A stretch of DNA of 64,000 nucleotides from Cytophagales bacterium (GCA_004294445.1 REAZ01000011.1:58484-122483); one strand, 5' to 3'; positions 37,012 through 46,215 are shown, counted from the stretch's first letter. The notes: generated by a model not told the origin, from the letters alone. Program-made: numbers and translations.

Positions 37012-39396
37012 ATGATAAAGAACTATTTGAAAATTGCTGTTCGTAACCTATTGAGAAACAAGGTTTTCTCTTTTATCAATATCTCAGGTTTGAGTCTTGG
37101 GCTTGCCTGCTGTATGCTTATCTTCCTCTATACCAAAGATGAGGTAACTTATGATGCTTTCCACGACAAAAAAGACCAACTCTATCGCCTTACGTGCAAG
37201 GTTCTCCGAGATGGAAGTGAAGAAAAATTTGGTATTGCTTCTATGATTCAAGGAGTAAGTTTTAAGCAGGAAATTCCTGAAATTGAGCAGATTGTAAGAG
37301 TTTGCAAAAGAGATTTTATTGTCAAAAAAGGCAATGAAACTTTTGATGAAGAAATAGTTTGGGCTGATGAAAATTTCTTTTCAGTTTTTTCTTTTCCCCT
37401 TGTTTCGGGTGATGCCAAAACAGTTCTAAAAGAGCTAAACTCCATAGTATTAATCGAGGAAATGGCAGAAAAATATTTTGGAACAACTGATGCGATTGGG
37501 AAGACCTTAGAAATAGAAATGCAAGGAAAATTTGAGCCTTTTGTCGTTTCGGGTATTGCCAAAAAATGTCCACAAAATTCGAGTGTCCAATTCAAAATGT
37601 TGCTTTCTTTCCATTATTACGAAAAAATAAACCCTGACTCTCATTGGTTTAACCTTTCTTTTCCTACTTTTTTGGTGATGAATCCACAAGCTGATATGAA
37701 GGCTGTAGAGGCAAAAATGAAGCAAGTTTTTGAGAAAAATGCTGCGGAAGAATTGGAAGAAGAAAAAAAGTATGGTTTTGATGGGCTGTGGACTTTTGGC
37801 GTTCAGCCTTTTTTGGCTATGCACTTGGACGATAGTTATGTGAATTTTGGTATAGATAATATGAGTAGTCCACTATACTCTTATGTTTTGGTGGGGATTG
37901 CGATTTTCATTTTGCTAATTGCTTGTATCAATTTTGTGAACCTGACCATTGCCCAATCGCTGAAAAGAGGCAAGGAAATCGGCTTGCGAAAAGTAGTTGG
38001 TGGGCAGCGAAGCCAGTTGATAATACAGTTTTTGGGCGAGTCTTTTTTAGTGTGCTTCTTGGCTTTTGGTCTGGCTTTTTTATTGGCTGAACTTTTTATA
38101 CCTGTTTTTAATGACTTAGCTAACAAGCAGTTAAGTTTAGAATATTTACTTGATGGGCAGTTGGTTTTGGGCTTTGTTGGCTTGTTTTTGCTCACAGGTT
38201 TTGCCGCAGGTTTTTATCCCGCCTTGGTTTTATCAGGTTTTAGCCCTTCCCAAACCCTATATAATCGCAGCAAGTTTGGTGGAAAAAATTACTTAGGAAA
38301 GGCTTTGGTGGTGGTGCAGTTTGCGCTTGCAACTTTCTTGATAACAGCTACTTTATTCATTTACAGTCAATTTAATTATTTGATAAACAAAGATTTAGGT
38401 TATAATGACAAAAACCTCATTGAAATTAGGGTAGGAAAAGATAGAGATAAAATATACAATGAAACTTTCAAAGCCGAGTTTGCCAAAGCAAGTGGCGTGA
38501 TAGGTATAGCTCCTCGCATGGGCGGAGAATGGGGAACAAACTCAAAAGCAAACGGGAAAAAGATAGAGGTAATATACGAACACATTGATGAAAATTACCT
38601 ACCACTTTTGGGTGTGCCTATCATAGCAGGGCGCAATTTTTCACCAAATTTCCCTGCCGACTCTACCAATTCTGTGCTGGTAAACGAGGCATTTATCAAA
38701 GATGCGGGCTGGACAGACAACCCTGTTGGCAAAAAAATTGATTTTTTGAATGGCAAAGATAGAAACATAACGATTGTGGGCGTAGTCAAAGACTATCATT
38801 ATGGGTCTTTGAAAGAAAAAATCAAACCACAGCTTTTTTCTACTGACGCTGAATTGCCTTTTGGAAAGTTTTATATCAGGGTTAGCCCCTACAATATCCC
38901 AAAGACTATCAGCGATATAGAGGCAATTTACAAAAAATTAGCTCCTTACCGTCCCTTTATCTATAATTTCAAAGACGATTTGAATCGCAAAAACTATGAA
39001 GCAGAGCGCAAGTGGAAAGACATCATCACCTTTTCTGCGCTTGTAACTATTTTCATCTCTGCGATTGGGTTATTTGGTTTGACTTTGCTTTCCTCAGAAA
39101 CAAGGAAAAAGGAAATTGGCGTTCGCAAAGTGCTGGGTGCAAGTGTGTTACAAATCACTACTTTGCTTTCCAAAGACTTTTTGAAATTAGTGATGATTGC
39201 CTTCGTCATTGCCGTCCCAATTGCGTGGTATGCGGCAGACAAATGGCTCGCAGATTTTGCTTATCGGGTAGAGATAAGTTGGTGGGTTTTTGCTTTGGCG
39301 GGTGTACTTGCAGCTTTAGTCGCTACAATCACAGTGAGTTGGCAGAGCATCAAGGCAGCATTGATGAATCCTGTGAAGTCGCTAAGGTCGGAGTAA
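37012..39396 (+). CDS. Double-FtsX ABC permease, paralogue 4 of 5
   Basis: 794 residues with the same plan. Coupling segments are RGKEIGLRKVVGGQ (near 325) and RKKEIGVRKVLGAS (near 705). The two periplasmic domains differ strongly from those of the neighbours, as expected if each copy binds a different substrate or partner. The tail is again SIKAALMNPVKSLRSE. It is separated from copy 3 by 119 bp of repeat-bearing DNA. Confidence 0.9.
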   Translation: MIKNYLKIAVRNLLRNKVFSFINISGLSLGLACCMLIFLYTKDEVTYDAFHDKKDQLYRLTCKVLRDGSEEKFGIASMIQGVSFKQEIPEIEQIVRVCKRDFIVKKGNETFDEEIVWADENFFSVFSFPLVSGDAKTVLKELNSIVLIEEMAEKYFGTTDAIGKTLEIEMQGKFEPFVVSGIAKKCPQNSSVQFKMLLSFHYYEKINPDSHWFNLSFPTFLVMNPQADMKAVEAKMKQVFEKNAAEELEEEKKYGFDGLWTFGVQPFLAMHLDDSYVNFGIDNMSSPLYSYVLVGIAIFILLIACINFVNLTIAQSLKRGKEIGLRKVVGGQRSQLIIQFLGESFLVCFLAFGLAFLLAELFIPVFNDLANKQLSLEYLLDGQLVLGFVGLFLLTGFAAGFYPALVLSGFSPSQTLYNRSKFGGKNYLGKALVVVQFALATFLITATLFIYSQFNYLINKDLGYNDKNLIEIRVGKDRDKIYNETFKAEFAKASGVIGIAPRMGGEWGTNSKANGKKIEVIYEHIDENYLPLLGVPIIAGRNFSPNFPADSTNSVLVNEAFIKDAGWTDNPVGKKIDFLNGKDRNITIVGVVKDYHYGSLKEKIKPQLFSTDAELPFGKFYIRVSPYNIPKTISDIEAIYKKLAPYRPFIYNFKDDLNRKNYEAERKWKDIITFSALVTIFISAIGLFGLTLLSSETRKKEIGVRKVLGASVLQITTLLSKDFLKLVMIAFVIAVPIAWYAADKWLADFAYRVEISWWVFALAGVLAALVATITVSWQSIKAALMNPVKSLRSE

Positions 39397-39410
39397 AAAT
39401 ATTAGAAGTG

Positions 39411-39490
39411 GTTTGAAAACGGTTTGAAATTGTTTTTAACTATTTCAAACTAATTCTAACAATATTAAACAAATTCAAACAATTGAAAAC
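39411..39490. repeat. 10-bp-period AAAC/GTTT array before permease 5
   Basis: GTTT at 39411, 39422 and 39432; AAC at 39438, 39448, 39458, 39468, 39478 and 39488: six units with an exact 10-bp period that run right up to the ATG. GTTTGAAAT (39422) pairs with ATTTCAAAC (39442) as a hairpin. Confidence 0.8.
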
Positions 39491-41902
39491 ATGATAAAAA
39501 GCTATTTAAAAACCACTTTGCGCTATATTTTTAAGCACAAACTACACACTTTTATCAATATAGTGGGGTTAGGTGTGGGCTTGGCAGTATGCTTGCTCAT
39601 GGGCTTGTATATCGTTTTTGAAACTTCTTACGACAAGCAATTGACAAGTGTTTGGCGGCTGTATGTAGAAAATTTTGAAAATGGGGTGCTGAGTGTGAAA
39701 GATGGAAACACGCACAGTGCGGCAGGAAGTACTCTGAAAGCTGAAATTCCTGAAATAGAAGACTTTACGAGAGTTTTTAATCATGGAGAGCAGGATTTTG
39801 CGATGGTGGTAGAGGAGAAGCCGCTCATGCAGAAGCAGGTTTTTATGGTAGATGAATCTTTTTTGGAAATATTTGATTGTAAGGTAGTTGGGGGAAAGTC
39901 CAAAGGCTTACTCTCCAAGCCCTATACCGCAGTGCTTACTCGTTCGGCAGCGGAAAAACTATTTGGTAATCAAACTGTTTTGGGTAAAAATATTCGCTTT
40001 TCGGGGGGCTTTTTTGAAGGGAACTACACGATTACAGGCTTGATAGAAGACTCGCCTACCACTACTCACCTCAAATACGAAATTTTGCTTTCTTTCCAAA
40101 CGCGCTACTCCAAAGGGCTAAAAGACAACTGGGAAGACTATTGGGAATATACGTATTTGAAGTTGAAAGAAAATACGGATAGCAAATTAGTGAGAAGCAA
40201 AATAAAGCAAGTCTGTGCCAAGCATTTGAAAAATGAAAATATCAGTTTGAATATGCAGTATGTGCCTGATATTCACCTACATTCGGACTTGACTTACGAG
40301 ATAGAAGCAAACAGCAAGGCACAAATTGTCTATTTTTGGGGCTTGATTGCGATATTTATCTTGGCGATTGCGTGCCTAAACTATATAAACTTGGCAACAG
40401 CCAAATCTCTTTTGCGTTCCAAAGAAGTAGCTATGCGCAAAATCATAGGCGCAAAGCGAGAGCAGGTCATTCAGCAGTTTCTGATGGAAGCCATTTTGCT
40501 TAATGCTTTTGCGTGGTTAGTGGCTGTTTGGCTTGCCGATTTACTCCTGCCTTTTTTTGCCCAAATGATGGCTCGCCCGCTTTCTTGGGTTATTTTAGCA
40601 CCCTATCTGTGGGCTTTTCCTATTTTTTATCTGTTTAGTGTACTAAGTTCTGGCTTCTATCCTTCTTTTGTACTTTCTTCTTTTGTGCCGCTGTCTATTT
40701 TCCAGTCAAAAGTATATGGCAGCAGAGTAAGCCTTCGCAAAGCCTTGATTATCTTACAGTTCATTATTTCTATTATTCTCATTAGTGGAACTATCATTGT
40801 CTTAGAGCAAGTCCAATTTTTGAGAAAACACGAAAAAGGTTTGAATATAGACCAAATGCTGGTGGTAAAAGCACCCCAATTTGATTGGCGGCAGGACAGT
40901 CTTTACAGGGAAAAGTATGATGTTTTTAAAAATAATGCCCTCGCCATCAATAATGTAAAAAATATTACGACTTCTTCTGTAGTTTCAGGTGCAGGACTTG
41001 CTACTATTAGCGGTACTTCTGCGGGTGTGCAGTGGGCAAAGGGAAATATCAACGTAACGACTGCTGTTTATTTTGTGGAAATAGAAGAAAAGTTTTTTGA
41101 GGTTTATGAAATACCTATTCTTTCGGGGAAAGTAGCAAATCTGTTCGACCTCCGAGCAGAAAATAGAGAAGTCATGCTCAATAGGGCAGCCTTGAAAGTG
41201 CTTGGGTTTCCTTCGGTAGAAAGTGCGGTAGGCGAGTTCCTCTTTTTTGCTAACAATCCTCAAAACAGAGTTAAAATTGTGGGGGTAGTAGAAAATTTTG
41301 CAATTCAGTCTTTAAAAGTTCCCCCTACTCCTACTATTTATAACGTGAAGCCCGCAGGAAGTTTGGCTTATTACTCTTTGAAAATCAATGAGAAAGCAAA
41401 TCCTTCCCAACTTTTATCCCAAATAGAAACGAGCTGGAAAGGTATTTATCCTGAGCAGCCTTTGCAATATTTTTGGCTAAAAGAAAAATATGACGAGCAG
41501 TATGCTGATGAAAAGCAATTAGGCTATGTTTTTTCGCTGTTTGCGGGCTTGGCTATTTTGCTTTCTTGCTTAGGTTTATTGGGCTTGGTTACTTTCATGG
41601 CAGAAACCCGCACCAAAGAAATAGGTGTTCGCAAAGTGCTGGGCGCAAGTGTATTACAAATTGCCACTTTACTTTCCAAAGACTTTTTGAAGCTGGTTTT
41701 GGTTGCTTTCCTTATTGCAAGCCCTGTCGCTTACTATTTCATGGACAAATGGTTAGCTGATTTTACGTATCGAGTAGAGATTTCTTGGTGGGTTTTTGCT
41801 TTTGCAGGTATCTTTGCAGTTTTAATCGCTACATTTACAGTGAGTTGGCAGAGTATCAAAGCGGCACTGATGAATCCTGTGAAGAGTTTGAGGAGTGAAT
41901 AA
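39491..41902 (+). CDS. Double-FtsX ABC permease, paralogue 5 of 5
   Basis: 803 residues with the same plan. Coupling segments are RSKEVAMRKIIGAK (near 318) and RTKEIGVRKVLGAS (near 715). The last 70 codons are close to those of copies 2 and 4 even at silent positions. It is the last member; a terminator hairpin follows at 41931-41962 and the next gene is convergent. Confidence 0.9.
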   Translation: MIKSYLKTTLRYIFKHKLHTFINIVGLGVGLAVCLLMGLYIVFETSYDKQLTSVWRLYVENFENGVLSVKDGNTHSAAGSTLKAEIPEIEDFTRVFNHGEQDFAMVVEEKPLMQKQVFMVDESFLEIFDCKVVGGKSKGLLSKPYTAVLTRSAAEKLFGNQTVLGKNIRFSGGFFEGNYTITGLIEDSPTTTHLKYEILLSFQTRYSKGLKDNWEDYWEYTYLKLKENTDSKLVRSKIKQVCAKHLKNENISLNMQYVPDIHLHSDLTYEIEANSKAQIVYFWGLIAIFILAIACLNYINLATAKSLLRSKEVAMRKIIGAKREQVIQQFLMEAILLNAFAWLVAVWLADLLLPFFAQMMARPLSWVILAPYLWAFPIFYLFSVLSSGFYPSFVLSSFVPLSIFQSKVYGSRVSLRKALIILQFIISIILISGTIIVLEQVQFLRKHEKGLNIDQMLVVKAPQFDWRQDSLYREKYDVFKNNALAINNVKNITTSSVVSGAGLATISGTSAGVQWAKGNINVTTAVYFVEIEEKFFEVYEIPILSGKVANLFDLRAENREVMLNRAALKVLGFPSVESAVGEFLFFANNPQNRVKIVGVVENFAIQSLKVPPTPTIYNVKPAGSLAYYSLKINEKANPSQLLSQIETSWKGIYPEQPLQYFWLKEKYDEQYADEKQLGYVFSLFAGLAILLSCLGLLGLVTFMAETRTKEIGVRKVLGASVLQIATLLSKDFLKLVLVAFLIASPVAYYFMDKWLADFTYRVEISWWVFAFAGIFAVLIATFTVSWQSIKAALMNPVKSLRSE

Positions 41903-41930
41903 AAATACAAAAGTCTGGAATGAAAGTGCA

Positions 41931-41962
41931 AAATCTGGAATGAAAAAACACATTCCAGATTT
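41931..41962. terminator. Bidirectional terminator after the permease array
   Basis: AAATCTGGAATG (41931-41942) pairs perfectly with CATTCCAGATTT (41951-41962). It overlaps the stop codon of the convergent transglutaminase-like gene. A partial direct copy of the left arm lies at 41911-41922. Confidence 0.75.
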
Positions 41963-42977
41963 ACTTATTCTTTTTAACCTTTACTACATAAGTAACTATT
42001 TTCTTCTCTGCAACTTGTATGTGAACATCATAATGCCCCAGCCTTTCAAATTTATATTTTAGTTCTAATAGTCCTTCCTTGGAATGAGTAATATCGGGTT
42101 TTACATTAGTAACGTTTGCTCCTTCAATAAGTTCGATACTGATGTCATTTACTTCAATGGAGTCTGTAGTCTTAAATATAAAAGTAACGCTCTCATTCTT
42201 AGTTATTTGCATATTCATTACGCTTGGTGCTACTGGAATCATCTGGTAGTTAAAGGCATACTTGTATATGAGTGGAGCATTTAAAAATTCAGAGAGTTTT
42301 GGCTTACTATCCATCAATATCCAAGCAGTATCTAATGGGTAATGACTCTTCACAAATAACGCTGGTTCAGCTAAAAAGTAGCCATCATTATAATCTGGAA
42401 TAAACTGATTATCAGGGACTATGAAATATCCACTTGACCAAGTAGCATCACAAAGATACCATTTGTTGTTGAGCTGTACGGCATTCCATGAGTGATTTGG
42501 GATACCCTCCCCACCAATGTTGTTAGCTACTGTACGACCATAGCCGTCAATAATTTTACAATTGATGTCAGCCAAAGAAGCCAATTCCCTTATCAAATAA
42601 GCATAACCTGTACAAACTGTTTTTTGCTCTTTTAATAACTTTTTGAATACTTTTAGTCGAAAAGAATTATTCCAAGCCTCAAGTGCTTGTTTGTCATGGT
42701 TTAGCTTTTGACGTTTGCTCTTATTCTGATTGTAGTAATCATAATCACTCCTAATATTGGTACTTACCCAAGTGTAAATAGCTCTAAATTGTTCTATTTT
42801 AGAAGGCAAAGGCTTGGTGAGTTTATGAGCAAGGAAAGGTAAATTCTTCAAGTTCTCTCCCTTATAAAGGGCAGCAATACTATCTGCCCTACGAAAATCT
42901 ACTTTCTCAAAATCAACTTGTTGTGCCTGAACTGTTCCTGATAGCATTAGTAGATAAATCCATAAGCCTCTCATCAT
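41961..42977 (-). CDS. Secreted transglutaminase-like protein
   Basis: A 338-residue protein with a signal peptide (about 3-18). The transglutaminase-like (papain-fold) domain spans about residues 50-185, with Cys122 in TVCTGYAYL, His162 in NHSWNAV and Asp177 in LCDATW, a complete Cys-His-Asp triad. The C-terminal part (about 220-338) is beta-rich, perhaps an Ig-like domain. Family members act as proteases, peptidases or crosslinking enzymes; the substrate is unknown. The ATG at 42977 overlaps the upstream gene's TGA as ATGA, so translation is probably coupled. Confidence 0.88.
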   Translation of the reverse strand: MMRGLWIYLLMLSGTVQAQQVDFEKVDFRRADSIAALYKGENLKNLPFLAHKLTKPLPSKIEQFRAIYTWVSTNIRSDYDYYNQNKSKRQKLNHDKQALEAWNNSFRLKVFKKLLKEQKTVCTGYAYLIRELASLADINCKIIDGYGRTVANNIGGEGIPNHSWNAVQLNNKWYLCDATWSSGYFIVPDNQFIPDYNDGYFLAEPALFVKSHYPLDTAWILMDSKPKLSEFLNAPLIYKYAFNYQMIPVAPSVMNMQITKNESVTFIFKTTDSIEVNDISIELIEGANVTNVKPDITHSKEGLLELKYKFERLGHYDVHIQVAEKKIVTYVVKVKKNK

Positions 42978-43699
42978 CTGAATACTCCTTTTACTTTCTG
43001 CCAAAATGAGCGTTTAGAAGTATAGACTTCATTGGTGCTTACTTCACCCATTACCTGAGTATCCATTTTCAAAATTATATTAGCAGAATCTGAATTTTTT
43101 TTTAATACTTTAAGTTCTTCGCTTACATAACCTACAAAGCTAAATATCAATGTATCTCCATCTTTTAAAGGCTTGGGAAATCTGAACTTGCCATCTATGT
43201 CTGTGTTTACACCTATGTTACTACCTTTTAATACTACAACTACTCCTGGAAGGGGTATCTTATCTTCATCGATTACAACACCTGCTACAATATATTCATT
43301 ACTATTTGCTTGAGCATTAGTGCTTTTCTTTTCGATATTCTCTTTTTGAGGTTTTTGTATAGTAGTAGATTGTTCCAAATGCTGTGCATTACTATTATTG
43401 GCTGATAATAGTGATACCAAAGAAAAACTGATTAAGCCTGCGCCTAATAGGTTAAAATTCAGTTTCTTTTTTGAAGGAATAACCTCTGAATACGTTTTGA
43501 GTTGTGTTTCCCGAAAGCGACCACAGGTGTTTTTTTGCCCATTTTTAAAATACTGTAAAATCTCACTATCACTCATTTTAGTGAAATCTATCACTTCTTT
43601 TTGGCATAAATTACAAAAACCGCCAATAGCTGTCGTTTGAAATTCATCGAACTTTGCTGAACAAGGCTTTTTTATGGTAAGGCTAAAATTTTGACTCAT
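42974..43699 (-). CDS. CarboxypepD-regulatory-domain protein with an N-terminal Cys motif
   Basis: A 241-residue protein. Residues about 1-65 carry a Bacteroidota-type motif with CxxCQKEVIDFTKMSDSEI and a later CGRFRETQL; these Cys residues may bind metal. A transmembrane helix (about 75-95) follows, then a CarboxypepD_reg-like domain (about 125-215: VAGVVIDEDKIPLPGVVVVLKG, VNTDIDGKFRFP, IFSFVGY). The N-terminus is likely cytoplasmic and the beta-sandwich periplasmic. It is translationally coupled to the transglutaminase-like gene, so the two probably act together. An ATG at 43708 is also possible. Confidence 0.8.
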   Translation of the reverse strand: MSQNFSLTIKKPCSAKFDEFQTTAIGGFCNLCQKEVIDFTKMSDSEILQYFKNGQKNTCGRFRETQLKTYSEVIPSKKKLNFNLLGAGLISFSLVSLLSANNSNAQHLEQSTTIQKPQKENIEKKSTNAQANSNEYIVAGVVIDEDKIPLPGVVVVLKGSNIGVNTDIDGKFRFPKPLKDGDTLIFSFVGYVSEELKVLKKNSDSANIILKMDTQVMGEVSTNEVYTSKRSFWQKVKGVFR

Positions 43700-43846
43700 A
43701 TCTTTCATTTTTAATTATTTCACCAATCATTTTGGAGTTTGCCGAAGGCGGGGGTTTTAGCACAAAAGTTCAATAGAATTACGAATGTTGAACCTTGCAC
43801 AAATGTTTCATAGAAGCATTTCAGCCCCACTTTTGGCAAACCCTTG

Positions 43847-44305
43847 TTATATGCCGTTTTTATTGTCAAGTAGTGTTGTCAATTTGTTATTAAAATCCTT
43901 TGTGTTGTTTTCAAGTGAGCCGAAAAATTGTTTGTCAAATTGTTCAACTGTTTTGATTGCTTGTTTGACATTTTTTAATCCAATTTCTGTAAGCCCAACC
44001 GTTTTTGCTCTTGTGTCAGTTTCGTGTTCTTGCCTTTTTATAAGTCCTTTTGTTTGCAAGGTTCTCAAAACTGTTGAAGTTGTCATTGGGTCAATTTTGG
44101 TGTGATTAGATAGCAAAATTTGAGTTACGTTTTGCTTGTCTAATGTAAGCCAATGAATACTTGCAAGTAATACAAATTGAGAATGTGTCAATTCATATTT
44201 TTCTAATGCTTTTTTGATTTCTCGTTGCCACAAGTTTGTTACTTGCCACAATAAAAAACCTGTACTTTCTTCGGGCTTTTCAAAACTAAAATCTTTGTTT
44301 TCCAT
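43847..44305 (-). CDS. MarR-family transcriptional regulator
   Basis: A 152-residue winged-helix repressor. The MarR domain (about 30-130) includes LTHSQFVLLASIHWL, the recognition helix region and the wing ETDTRAKTVGLTEIG. It follows an SRPBCC gene by 6 bp, so both come from the promoter at 44762-44793. Ligand unknown. Autoregulation is likely by analogy with the family. Confidence 0.9.
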   Translation of the reverse strand: MENKDFSFEKPEESTGFLLWQVTNLWQREIKKALEKYELTHSQFVLLASIHWLTLDKQNVTQILLSNHTKIDPMTTSTVLRTLQTKGLIKRQEHETDTRAKTVGLTEIGLKNVKQAIKTVEQFDKQFFGSLENNTKDFNNKLTTLLDNKNGI

Positions 44306-44311
44306 TTTATT

Positions 44312-44728
44312 TTAGTTTTTTTCTGCAAGTTCGATTAATTTTTCAACCGCAATAGGAAGTCCAACTTTGATTTTACTACCAATTACTTTTGAAAACAAAA
44401 AAGTCATAAAGCCTGTCATTACAATTTTGTGTGTAATTTCAAGTCCGTCTTTGGTTTCTGTCATTGTATGGATAAAATCCATTTTACAAAGGGGTAAAAA
44501 ACTTCTGTCCGTAAATGACTTGAATTTAGTGCATTCAGTCATTTCAAATTTTGTTTTTGGTCCACCTGTTGGTTTCAAAACTCCCTTTACCCCTGTTTGA
44601 AACTGCCCAAATAGTTCAGAGGTTTCAACTTCTTTGTCCCAAACATTCCAATTAGGTACGTCTGCCCAAAGTTTCCAAATTTGTTCTTTAGTCGCTGTTG
44701 TTTTGCGACTTACTTCTGTTGTCCACAT
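44312..44728 (-). CDS. SRPBCC-fold (polyketide cyclase/START-like) protein
   Basis: A 138-residue protein of the SRPBCC hydrophobic-pocket fold: it opens with TEVSRKTTATKEQIWKLWADVPNWNVWDKE, typical of the polyketide_cyc2 group, and ends with a long helix. It probably binds a small hydrophobic ligand; no catalytic residue can be named. The ATG at 44728 matches usual N-termini of the family. It is first in an operon with a MarR regulator. Confidence 0.85.
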   Translation of the reverse strand: MWTTEVSRKTTATKEQIWKLWADVPNWNVWDKEVETSELFGQFQTGVKGVLKPTGGPKTKFEMTECTKFKSFTDRSFLPLCKMDFIHTMTETKDGLEITHKIVMTGFMTFLFSKVIGSKIKVGLPIAVEKLIELAEKN

Positions 44729-44761
44729 ATTAAAATTGATTACTTGATATAATTGTATGTA

Positions 44762-44793
44762 CAAATATAATAAGCAAACATATAATAAACAAA
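44762..44793 (-). promoter_or_regulatory. Promoter of the SRPBCC-MarR operon
   Basis: On the minus strand TTTG (44793-44790), 20 bp, then TATATTTG (44769-44762). The start site would be near 44756. The AT-rich direct repeat AAATATAATAA / ACATATAATAA across this region could hold a MarR site. Confidence 0.6.
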
Positions 44794-45042
44794 TTTATTT
44801 TATTTTTCCTGTCGGTTTGTCGATTTTGGGTGTTTCGGTAAAATGGCGCACAACAAATTTTCAGAAACAATTTTACCATTTTTTTCTCAATTTCCCCTAA
44901 AAGACTAATTATTTTTTCTTCTCTTTTAAAATTATAAGTCTGTTTTCTTTATTATTCGTTATATATACAAAATACCAACAACATCAAACGAATTTAAGCT
45001 ACAAAAAACAGTAGTTTTTAGCACGAATACACACAGTTTTAC
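44794..45042. other. Gene-free AT-rich intergenic stretch
   Basis: Between the SRPBCC promoter and the rsmH-like promoter I see no convincing ORF, RNA gene or repeat. Poly-T runs around 44870-44935 are the only feature. Confidence 0.5.
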
Positions 45043-45050
45043 TATTTTTG
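45043..45050 (+). promoter_or_regulatory. Candidate -7 element for the RsmH-like gene
   Basis: TATTTTTG at 45043-45050 fits TAnnTTTG and lies 48 nt before the ATG. The -33 element is not clear. Confidence 0.4.
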
Positions 45051-45097
45051 TGGTGAAGCAAGCATAGCAAAAAATATCATTTTTTAGTTTTACAAAT

Positions 45098-46147
45098 ATG
45101 GATACGGAAAAACCAGCACACGTTCGCAGGAAACGATACAAGGGAACGCACCCCAAATCTTTCAAAGAAAAATACAAAGAGCAACAGCCTGAGCTTTATG
45201 AGGAAGCAGTTGAGAAGATTTTGGCGCAGGGGCGAACACCTGCGGGAATGCACCGCCCAATATGCGTGAACGAGATTATGGACATTCTCAAAATTGAAGC
45301 TGGGCAGGTAGGATTGGACGCAACGCTGGGCTACGGAGGGCATAGTTTGGAGATGCTTAAGCGTTTGCAGCCAAGCGGTCGCCTATATGCTACAGATGTG
45401 GATCCTTTTGAGCTACCTCGCACCAAAGAACGTTTGGCGGCTTTGGGGTATGGCGAAGACGTTTTCATACCTAAAAAAATGAATTTTTGTGCCATAGACC
45501 AGCTTGTTTATGAGTCGGGCTTGTTTGATTTTGTATTGGCTGATTTGGGTGTTTCTTCTATGCAAATAGATAACCCTGAAAGAGGATTTTCCATGAAGTT
45601 AGAGGGTCCCTTAGACTTGAGGCTCAATCCTACCAAAGGGAAACCTGCGGCGGCTTTCCTGAAAACGCTAACCTTAGAAAAATTGGAAGAAATACTGATA
45701 TACAATTCAGACGAGCCTAATTATGAGCCTATTGCGAAAGCCATCATCAGCAATATCTCCAATGGAATAGCGATAACTACTACTACGCAACTGAGAAATA
45801 TTATTACCGATGTGCTGACTCCTGCCCCATTTAGGCTGAATAAAGACGAGATAAAAAAAACTTGCCAACGCTGTTTTCAAGCATTGCGAATAGAAGTGAA
45901 TAATGAGTTTGGCGTACTGGAGCAGTTCCTCGAAAAGCTCCCAGAAGTACTTGTTTCGGGCGGTCGTGTTGCCATACTTTCCTTTCACTCTGGCGAAGAC
46001 CGTAGGGTAAAAAAATCTTTCCAATACTTATTTCGTGCAGGTATTTACAGCGAAGTTGCTCCAGACCCTATTAGGGCATCGCCAGAAGAATGTTTTACTA
46101 ACGGACGGGCAAGTTCAGCCAAGCTACGTTGGGCTATCAAGGCGTAA
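45098..46147 (+). CDS. RsmH-like SAM-dependent methyltransferase (divergent paralogue)
   Basis: A 349-residue member of the RsmH/MraW family, which N4-methylates C1402 of 16S rRNA. SAM motif DATLGYGGHS is near residue 75, the DLGVSSMQID and GPLDLRLNP segments near 150-175, and the C-terminal SFHSGEDRRVKKSFQ near 305. Unlike canonical RsmH it has a basic N-terminal extension of about 45 residues (KRYKGTHPKSFKEKYKE) and HRPICVNEIM in place of HxPVLLxE, and it is not in a division/cell-wall cluster. It may therefore be a second, paralogous enzyme with another target. A terminator follows. Confidence 0.85.
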   Translation: MDTEKPAHVRRKRYKGTHPKSFKEKYKEQQPELYEEAVEKILAQGRTPAGMHRPICVNEIMDILKIEAGQVGLDATLGYGGHSLEMLKRLQPSGRLYATDVDPFELPRTKERLAALGYGEDVFIPKKMNFCAIDQLVYESGLFDFVLADLGVSSMQIDNPERGFSMKLEGPLDLRLNPTKGKPAAAFLKTLTLEKLEEILIYNSDEPNYEPIAKAIISNISNGIAITTTTQLRNIITDVLTPAPFRLNKDEIKKTCQRCFQALRIEVNNEFGVLEQFLEKLPEVLVSGGRVAILSFHSGEDRRVKKSFQYLFRAGIYSEVAPDPIRASPEECFTNGRASSAKLRWAIKA

Positions 46148-46215
46148 AGGATTAAATATGAAGATGTTCACCCTAAGTTCTTTTCATCAGTGAAGCCTCT
46201 TAAATATATACTGTC

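Noticed and set aside
39411..39490. CRISPR-like array
   Set aside because: Repeat unit is 10 bp with no spacers of 30 bp and no cas genes; it belongs to the permease leader arrays.
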